Of a stretch of DNA of 26,732 nt, positions 24,401 through 26,732 are shown in pieces. This DNA comes from Prevotellaceae bacterium UBA7017. GTDB lineage: Bacteria > Bacteroidota > Bacteroidia > Bacteroidales > Bacteroidaceae. Below the pieces are notes generated by a model that saw nothing but the letters and a program-made list of their open reading frames with translations, did not search any database and was not told the origin of the DNA. Both the position numbers and the translations under genes were made by a program. Each line of letters begins with the position of its first letter. Position 1 is the stretch's first letter. The DNA lies in the NCBI GenBank assembly GCA_002449535.1, contig DJWZ01000137.1, forward strand, positions 1-26,732. Reading direction: 5' to 3'.

Positions 24401-24907
24401 GAGATTCAGCGGGTCGCGGGAGATGTTTTGTGACAGCATGCCACCTGACGGGAACATCAGCAGCTCATGATCTGACCTCAGCTGTTCCGGGATATAACCA
24501 GGCATACTCAGCAAGCTGTCAATCCTGTCATAATCCGCATCAGTAAGGAAGTATGGTATGTTTGAATATACAAAGTCCGTAATACGCGAGAGTTCCTCAA
24601 TATCGAACTTGGAGATAAAAGTCAACCCCGAGTCTTGAAGCCTCTGGCAGAACCCCTCTATCGCTTCGACAGTTACATCAGCATCGTCAGGATTGTCAAA
24701 CATCACGATTATCTGTGACGCGCCAGATATATCCTGATAGATGGTCAGCGCATCCCTGTCATGAGTGCCCAGCGGCAGAAAGTCTGAGATATCTTCTTTA
24801 TACGACAGTCCTGATACGAGGAATACCAATACTATCGTCAGGATGGAGAGCAGTCCCCACCTTATCACAGAATGTGTACGAAAATATTCAAACAAACGAA
24901 TAATCAT
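21467..24907 (-). CDS. MMPL/RND-type exporter fused to a PlsC acyltransferase and a methyltransferase-like end
   Basis: This 1146-residue protein has three parts. Residues 1 to about 840 form an MMPL-type transporter: an N-terminal helix (16-35), a periplasmic domain, two groups of membrane helices and a second periplasmic domain, as in ApeM-type exporters. Residues about 870-1040 are a PlsC-like acyltransferase with N-H-Q-S-M-I-D (His 889, Asp 894) and EGERNP (958-963). The last 100 residues look like the start of a Rossmann methyltransferase, with NSGGGALALLAAL (1100-1112) and the acidic YAIEED, but stop too early for a full domain. It probably acylates and exports an aryl-polyene-type lipid. 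It has a 7-bp repeat in its cytoplasmic linker. The exporter and acyltransferase calls are firm; the rest is tentative. Confidence 0.88.
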   Translation of the reverse strand: MIIRLFEYFRTHSVIRWGLLSILTIVLVFLVSGLSYKEDISDFLPLGTHDRDALTIYQDISGASQIIVMFDNPDDADVTVEAIEGFCQRLQDSGLTFISKFDIEELSRITDFVYSNIPYFLTDADYDRIDSLLSMPGYIPEQLRSDHELLMFPSGGMLSQNISRDPLNLCTPVVSRLSKMQKTSRFESYEGYIFSPDMKRAFVMVHSPYGNSETENNARILSLLEESVQQVEKSNPSVKIHLTGGPCIAVDNASQIKHDSILAITIAVVLIVILLVYAFRSVRNIFLIVVSIAWGALFALGGLSVIHDDISIIVIGISSIIIGIAVNYPLHLIDHTKHEPDIRSCLKEIVTPLVVGNITTIGAFMALVPLKSIALRDLGLFASLLLLGTILFVLIFLPHMVKVKGQRSEVKGFFRIVTESRIEGKRWLMVAVALLTMVFAYFSLDTEFDANMSNINYLTGQQKEDMAYFQSLLSSDSKDDTETLYIVSSAATMDEALDRCRCNGAVVDSLMACGIITNRENTAAFITSKAEQQRRLERWQKLVGKHFGILRNELQKEAADAGFCNDAFDDFFQIISRHYKLRSFDYFSTLTNTVFMQNISIDTSQQRYSVVDRVRVKNSHLHDTQKLFSGSFDVKSMNSAIANSLSDDFNYIGIACSAIVFVFLWLSFGRIELAIISFLPMAVSWIWILGLMALFGIKFNIVNIILATFIFGQGDDYTIFMTEGCSHEYAYRKPMLASYKNSIILSALIMFIGIGSLIVAKHPALLSLAEVTIIGMFSVVLMAYLIPPFLFNWITRSRGQYRKRPLTLGALARAWFCGIWWLTQLCIGYIIGFVLFTFFGKREWTKNLLHRIATASHRLDLRLFPGLKNKIINRHNETFGKPCVIICNHQSMIDPAYLMALSPRIIIVANKHSSWNPIVRRMFGWLDFYTVIEDRFEDDLPLFERYVKEGYSIAIYAEGERNPDSTILRFHKGAFMLASRLNLDILPIYLHGLNNAMPPRSFAINPSTATVIVGERITSASPLWGEDYQETTRRIHRHFFTEYNRIKRNLETTSYFMPLVKERYLYKGREVYAEACRALSKENLAGIDNADDSPTMTIKNSGGGALALLAALVHPDKTIYAIEEDKDKKLLAQYCAKGLVKNMYFS
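23675..23702. repeat. 7-bp repeat inside the exporter coding sequence
   Basis: Four units, TTTGACC, TCAGACC, TTTGACC and TTTGACC, are in tandem. On the minus strand they encode part of VKVKGQRSEVKGFF, the charged cytoplasmic linker between the two transporter halves. Four heptamers are 28 bp, so a change by one unit would shift the frame. Confidence 0.9.
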
Positions 24908-24909
24908 AA

Positions 24910-25072
24910 ACTAATTCATCATTAACTTCATCCATTTCAGGAATTCCTCTTTCCACTTCCGGCATTCAGGCGTTCCTTTGTCATCTGAGGCGCCAAAGCC
25001 ATGCCCGCCAGTGGCATATTGTATATATGAGCGAAGCACACCAGATGTGCAAGAAATATTATAATGCTTAAT
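24910..25072 (-). pseudogene. Frameshifted C-terminal remnant of an alpha/beta-hydrolase esterase
   Basis: The minus strand encodes SGVLRSYIQYATGGHGFG and then SDDKGTPEC, closely matching the C-terminal end of secreted dienelactone-hydrolase-like acetyl esterases, where the His of GGHGFG is catalytic. The matching continuation (KWKEEFLKWMK, then a stop at 24910-24912) is in another frame; the shift lies near 24959-24963, in a run of three Cs on the minus strand. Everything upstream of about residue -55 from the end is missing, and an in-frame stop precedes it at 25073-25075. This fragment separates the glycosyltransferase and exporter genes. Family assignment is good for a remnant this small; a sequencing error would explain the frameshift but not the missing two thirds. 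Confidence 0.75.
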
Positions 25073-25104
25073 TCAAGTTTCAAGTTTTAAGTTTCACATT
25101 TCAC
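25070..25104. repeat. 7-bp repeat tract at the end of the glycosyltransferase/acyltransferase gene
   Basis: AATTCAA, GTTTCAA, GTTTTAA, GTTTCAC and ATTTCAC are five consecutive heptamers. On the minus strand they encode the last residues and the stop of the glycosyltransferase/acyltransferase and continue to the boundary of the esterase remnant. Confidence 0.85.
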
Positions 25105-26571
25105 TTTATAGTATTTTCTAAATCTTGAGGCAATTTCCTGACAAGTGCCGTATTGGCTATATTCCTCATAGGGAACCCTTTTGTTTATCTGGAGTCGGAT
25201 GCTCCCCCTACGGAGATATTTTCCTCCTTTGGGCAACACCTTTCCCGCACCATATTCCACAAAAGGCAGTATGTCCAGTTTCAGGGTACTGGCAATATGA
25301 AAAGCCCCCTTATGAAAGCGTCCTATACGACAATCCTTTGAGCGTGTTCCCTCTGGATATACGGCAATGGAATATCCCCTCTCAACAAGGTCTTTCAACT
25401 TTGGCAACATACTATCTATACCCATAGAAACAGGATAATATTCCGCATTCTGTAACACCTTTCCAAAGAATGGGCTATTCCACACCCAGTCATTGGTGAG
25501 CACTATCATCTTCGGCGTCTGCGACAACATCAACGTCAGGTCCAGATGCGACTGGTGATTACATATTATGACGGCTGGTTTCGTGAAGGTCTCCCCACCC
25601 CTTTCCACTATACATTTCACCCCTGGTATGCCATGTTGAAACACGACAAATCGCGTCAGATGATAGAGCAGGCTATGCGACCTCTCCGCCTTCTTGTTTT
25701 TGTCGTGACAAAGCAGATTCAGGAGTGCCGTATATGGTAGCAGTATAAAGAAACAAGCAATGAGATACAATAGTAGCGAATACAGTGTTCTGACAATTGT
25801 CATCAGCAGACGAAACAGTTTCATTGGGTAAGCATATACTATTGCAAGGATGCTAAGACAGGTGTTAAGAACAAAAATCCTCGAAAAATCTTTTATCGGC
25901 CTGAAATGCGACACCCGTTCTTCTTTCGGAGGATAGAACACATTCACCTCCCTGGAAACTATTTTTACCCCCTGCCAACTGCTAAACACCATCAGTTCTA
26001 GTTCAGCTTCATAGCGCGATGTCAGCAGGCTGAGGGAAGGGAGTTTCTTCAGGGGATAAAGCCTATAGCCCGTCTGTGTATCGGCCAGGTGATGACCCGT
26101 CTGCACACAAAACCAGAAATTACTGAAGGCATTGGCAAAATTACTTCCAGACGTACGCTCCACGCCCTCCATACCTTTACGCTGACCTACTATTATCGCA
26201 TCGGGGTGTTCGATATTAGCCTCCAGAAAGACGTGTATGTCTTCAGGAAAATGCTGTCCGTCAGCATCAAGGGTGATGGCATACGAAAAGCCTTCTTTGA
26301 GAGCCTTCTGGAAACCTTTCTTCAATGCTGCGCCCTTGCCACCATTATCAGGACAAGAGACTATCACAATGTCCGTCACCTCCTGCAACAGCTCTATTGT
26401 GCCATCGGTACATCCGTCACATACCACAATAACGTCATCACACTGCTTCTTGGTACGCCTCACCACATCAACAATGGTACCGGCATTGTTATATGTCGGA
26501 ATCACCACGCAGATGCCTCTCTCATGAAGCATGCGCCGTTGTTGCTCTATGTCTGTCAAATCTCTTTGCAT
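25087..26571 (-). CDS. Glycosyltransferase family 2 / PlsC acyltransferase fusion, ApeJ-like
   Basis: The protein has 494 residues. The N-terminal half is a GT-A glycosyltransferase of the dolichol-phosphate-mannose type: CVVIPTYNNAGTI (21-33), CDGCTDGT (51-58) and the metal-binding LDADGQ (101-106). One or two membrane helices lie around 235-290. The C-terminal half is a PlsC-type acyltransferase with NHQSHLD (His 339, Asp 344) and PEGTRS (Glu 407). The same two-domain arrangement is known for ApeJ of aryl-polyene loci. It overlaps the dehydratase gene by 16 bases; a second ATG at 26532 (residue 14) is also possible and would remove the overlap. It likely sugar-links and acylates the polyene lipid at the inner membrane. 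Confidence 0.88.
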   Translation of the reverse strand: MQRDLTDIEQQRRMLHERGICVVIPTYNNAGTIVDVVRRTKKQCDDVIVVCDGCTDGTIELLQEVTDIVIVSCPDNGGKGAALKKGFQKALKEGFSYAITLDADGQHFPEDIHVFLEANIEHPDAIIVGQRKGMEGVERTSGSNFANAFSNFWFCVQTGHHLADTQTGYRLYPLKKLPSLSLLTSRYEAELELMVFSSWQGVKIVSREVNVFYPPKEERVSHFRPIKDFSRIFVLNTCLSILAIVYAYPMKLFRLLMTIVRTLYSLLLYLIACFFILLPYTALLNLLCHDKNKKAERSHSLLYHLTRFVVFQHGIPGVKCIVERGGETFTKPAVIICNHQSHLDLTLMLSQTPKMIVLTNDWVWNSPFFGKVLQNAEYYPVSMGIDSMLPKLKDLVERGYSIAVYPEGTRSKDCRIGRFHKGAFHIASTLKLDILPFVEYGAGKVLPKGGKYLRRGSIRLQINKRVPYEEYSQYGTCQEIASRFRKYYKVKCET

Positions 26572-26732
26572 ACCAAAGATAACTTTGCATATGGCACATC
26601 ATCTGATGTCACCACCACCAGCAGCTGTATTTCCCCCTGATCGGCTGTTTTTTGCTTAATAAGGTATCTGAACACCCTGTCACCACCAGGTATCATAGCA
26701 TGAAGGAATTTCGCACTCTTTACTTTTACGAT
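26556..26732 (-). CDS. Hotdog-fold 3-hydroxyacyl-ACP dehydratase, C-terminal end (partial), ApeI-like
   Basis: Only the last 58 residues are in the window. The segment KVKSAKFLHAMIPGGDRVFR matches the C-terminal half of FabA/FabZ-like hotdog dehydratases, whose core reads K-x-A-K-F-x-x-x-x-x-P-G. In aryl-polyene loci an ApeI-type dehydratase precedes the ApeJ-type gene, the order seen here, so this is probably the dehydratase that helps build the conjugated double bonds. The reading frame runs off the right edge without a start. It overlaps the downstream gene by 16 bases. Identification is from a short segment plus context; the catalytic residues are outside the window. Confidence 0.7.
   Translation of the reverse strand: MVKVKSAKFLHAMIPGGDRVFRYLIKQKTADQGEIQLLVVVTSDDVPYAKLSLVCKEI

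Noticed and set aside
26574..26581. A TATCTTTG -7 box just upstream of the glycosyltransferase start
   Set aside because: It lies within the dehydratase coding sequence, has no TTTG at the right distance and ends 2 bases before the ATG, so it is probably a chance match.

Overview
The window looks like chromosomal DNA from a Bacteroidales bacterium, most likely Prevotella-like. The evidence is promoters of the Bacteroidetes type (TTTG, 20-21 bases, TAnnTTTG), a ZapA-RNase Y gene order, a long SecA with a C-terminal zinc motif, an acyl-ACP thioesterase inside the ilv operon, a BT0820-type HAD protein, and part of an aryl-polyene (APE)-type pigment-lipid locus. The species assignment is inference; gene identities come from protein motifs.

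Layout, left to right. Positions 2-864 (+): the 3' end of kdsB, coupled by ATGA to an unrecognised protein. Positions 875-3899 (-): a BY-kinase/Wzz-type exopolysaccharide co-polymerase, then a small HAD phosphatase. Positions 4039-7707 (+): one apparent operon of a conserved protein of unknown function, a ZapB-like coiled coil, ZapA, RNase Y, a LolA-like periplasmic carrier and a hotdog thioesterase, closed by a 15-bp bidirectional terminator. Positions 7733-9310 (-): slyD with a Cys/Gly-rich tail, then aroC. Positions 9409-10027 (+): four palindromic repeats on an exact 24-bp period, then a distant HU-like protein. Positions 10032-10206 (-): a compact promoter/terminator unit that may make a small RNA with a 15-residue reading frame. 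Positions 10320-19768 (-): secA-ilvD-ilvB-ilvN-acyl-ACP thioesterase-ilvC, tightly packed behind a good secA promoter. Positions 19894-26732 (-): the APE-type block, in transcription order a hotdog dehydratase (partial), a glycosyltransferase/acyltransferase fusion, a frameshifted esterase remnant, an MMPL exporter/acyltransferase/methyltransferase-like fusion, an acyl carrier protein and an AMP-ligase.

How the genes fit together. The right-hand block carries the loading, carrier, dehydration, glycosyl/acyl transfer and export steps expected of an aryl-polyene lipid pathway. Two activities that usually sit with these genes, a LolA-like carrier and a thioesterase, are instead the last two genes of the ZapA-RNase Y operon about 12 kb away. 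The window therefore appears to hold a split pathway. Chorismate synthase lies between the halves and makes the precursor of 4-hydroxybenzoate, but its position may be coincidence.

The least expected signals are: degenerate 7-bp repeat tracts at nearly every gene junction of the APE block; the 24-bp palindromic repeats before the HU-like gene; the small transcription unit downstream of ilvC; and promoters so close to start codons that the mRNAs may be leaderless. No rRNA, tRNA, CRISPR array or insertion sequence was seen. No gene-free stretch exceeds 300 bases.
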